A DNA stretch of 6,142 bases, taken from contig CAXQZJ010000124.1 of assembly GCA_964228145.1 (NCBI GenBank), positions 1 to 6,142 on the forward strand, given 5' to 3'. How positions within the stretch are numbered: position 1 is the stretch's first letter; the number at the start of each line of letters is the position of its first letter. Of this stretch, positions 4,831-6,142 are shown piece by piece. The notes beneath the pieces are model-generated. The model was not told where the DNA came from, made no database searches, and saw only the letters and a program-made list of their open reading frames with translations. The position numbers and the translations under genes are program-made. The stretch is from Pseudobowmanella sp964228145. Lineage in GTDB: Bacteria > Pseudomonadota > Gammaproteobacteria > Enterobacterales > Alteromonadaceae.

Positions 4831-6142
4831 TTACTGACCGAGCAACTCCTGTTCAATTAGCCAGTGGTGCTGTACTGGTGAGACTGCTTTTAAGTGACGG
4901 ACAAAGTCCATTGAGGTTGCAGGCTGTTGGGGATAACGATGCTGTTGCCATAAATTGTTAAGCGCTTGCACTATGGCCTCATCGCCCAAGGTTTGTCGCA
5001 GTGCATGAAACGCGAGCGTGGCCTGAGAATATTGCTGATAGGGTAATTGCGCATCCACCAGGGCAGGCTGTGACCGTGAATCACTGCGCCTCGCTTGATT
5101 AAAGCGACGTTGTTCATAAGTCACCAGGGATAACATGGCTTGTTCACCGTAGCGGCGTTCAATGAGCACCAGCTCGATGTATTTCGCCATGGATTCGATT
5201 AAAAATGCACTGTCTTGCTCAACGCCATTGCCGATATCGTGACCAAACCACTGATGGGCTGTCTCATGGACGGCGCGCCGGTATCGCTGATCAAAGCCGG
5301 CATTTTCGGTGGGTGTGCCAATAAAACCATGGGTGTGCCCCACAAACATAATTTGCGGTAGCGCGTAGCCGCTGACTCCTCTGCCCGGCATAGCAATCAG
5401 GCTTAACTGCTTGGCGGGATAGGGATGCAGGTGTTGGGCAAACCAATCGAGGGTGTCGGCAATGGCCTGTCGATGAAGTTCAACCGCTGTCTGGTTATCG
5501 TCCCGGATTATCTGAATGCTGACGCCATTGTGGGTAAAGCTAATTGGCGCCTCCGATAAACTAAGCCATGCCGGAATTGCGCGAAAGGGTGTACGGGTGC
5601 GGTAATGCATTGTCCGTCTGTTATTCTCGATCGTCTGACTGAGTAACTCGCCCTGAGTAAGGGCAAATTGGTCTGCCGCAGTGGATAGTTGCGTGTCCAT
5701 GGTTATCCAGTCGTAGCGGTAGTTGGACGGCTCTTGGTGATTAAATAATTCACTGGGTGTGGCCGGCAAACGCGGGGATAATCGGTATTTTGCGCGTAAG
5801 TGCGGGTCAGTAAGCTCGTAGTTTGGCTGGTAGCCAATGGTGGGTATTAGCGGTACTGCGCGCAAATAGCTAAACTGAGGCGTAATAAACTGGTGTCCTC
5901 CTGCAGGCCAAAGCGTTGGCTGTTGATACTCGAAGCGAGCTTGCATGCGGATGGTCTCACCAGGCTGCAGTGGCGTAGTTAAATGATAAGTCGATTGCTG
6001 CGTAGTGGTCTCGGTTTGAATTAACCCGGTACCTTCTAACTGAATATCTACCGCTTGATAAAACCCCGCTCTGCCGATCAAAACTTTATCAATTGGGTCT
6101 TTTCGTTTGTTTGTTAGCGTGTAAGTAAGCACAAACTTAGCT
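4831..6142 (-). CDS. M1-family zinc metallopeptidase, C-terminal part (runs off right edge; likely ABC-permease/M1 fusion)
   Basis: The frame is open through 6142, so the true start lies outside; the GTG at 6132 is most likely an internal Val. About 437 residues are visible (numbered here from that Val). A beta-rich N-terminal region (LTYTLTNKRKDPIDKV, about 1-200) is the M1 saddle domain. The thermolysin-like catalytic domain follows, with zinc motif HETAH (289-293) and third ligand Glu313 in LIESMAKY, then YQQYSQATLAFHALR (365-379), where the catalytic Tyr of M1 enzymes is expected. The HExxH-to-Glu gap is 19 residues, not the classic 18, as I recall for large membrane proteins that fuse an ABC-2 permease domain to an M1 peptidase. 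No GxMEN motif is seen; GYALPQIMF (255-263) takes its place. No membrane helix lies in the visible part. It might be a stand-alone M1 enzyme. Substrate unknown. Confidence 0.85.
   Translation of the reverse strand, partial: AKFVLTYTLTNKRKDPIDKVLIGRAGFYQAVDIQLEGTGLIQTETTTQQSTYHLTTPLQPGETIRMQARFEYQQPTLWPAGGHQFITPQFSYLRAVPLIPTIGYQPNYELTDPHLRAKYRLSPRLPATPSELFNHQEPSNYRYDWITMDTQLSTAADQFALTQGELLSQTIENNRRTMHYRTRTPFRAIPAWLSLSEAPISFTHNGVSIQIIRDDNQTAVELHRQAIADTLDWFAQHLHPYPAKQLSLIAMPGRGVSGYALPQIMFVGHTHGFIGTPTENAGFDQRYRRAVHETAHQWFGHDIGNGVEQDSAFLIESMAKYIELVLIERRYGEQAMLSLVTYEQRRFNQARRSDSRSQPALVDAQLPYQQYSQATLAFHALRQTLGDEAIVQALNNLWQQHRYPQQPATSMDFVRHLKAVSPVQHHWLIEQELLGQ

Overview
The window looks like ordinary chromosome of a mid-GC gammaproteobacterium, perhaps a marine or aquatic relative of the Alteromonadales. 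This rests on protein similarity recalled from memory (a YqhD close to the E. coli enzyme, an RhlE helicase, a CspA/CapB-type cold-shock protein, a membrane-type M1 peptidase). Genus cannot be fixed from the sequence alone. I see no phage, insertion sequence, CRISPR, tRNA or rRNA.

Left part (1-2245), aldehyde/carbonyl stress module. The first 44 bases hold, on the minus strand, the start of a LysR-type regulator that runs off the window. Diverging from it is a two-gene operon: an exported DJ-1/PfpI-superfamily protein (151-1002) and, 34 bp later, a YqhD-type NADPH-dependent aldehyde reductase (1037-2191), closed by a clear intrinsic terminator (2221-2245). The regulator and operon promoters overlap and enclose an ATTG-N7-CAAT (T-N11-A) palindrome, the usual arrangement for a LysR regulator that controls itself and its neighbour.

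Middle (2246-2950). About 300 bases without a supported gene precede a small antibiotic-biosynthesis-monooxygenase (ABM) fold protein (2542-2817). It converges on the helicase gene, and a perfect 9-bp hairpin lies in the gap between them.

Right part (2951-6142), all on the minus strand. In transcription order: the C-terminal part of an M1-family zinc metallopeptidase (probably the ABC-permease/M1 fusion type) that runs off the right edge; a promoter and about 170-nt leader; a cold-shock protein gene (4359-4568); a terminator-like hairpin; and an rhlE DEAD-box RNA helicase gene (2951-4279). The csp-hairpin-rhlE order suggests a cold-response unit in which the helicase is made by read-through.

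Nothing here is clearly a new system. The points most worth checking are the exported DJ-1 protein paired with a cytosolic aldehyde reductase, and the terminator between the cold-shock gene and rhlE.
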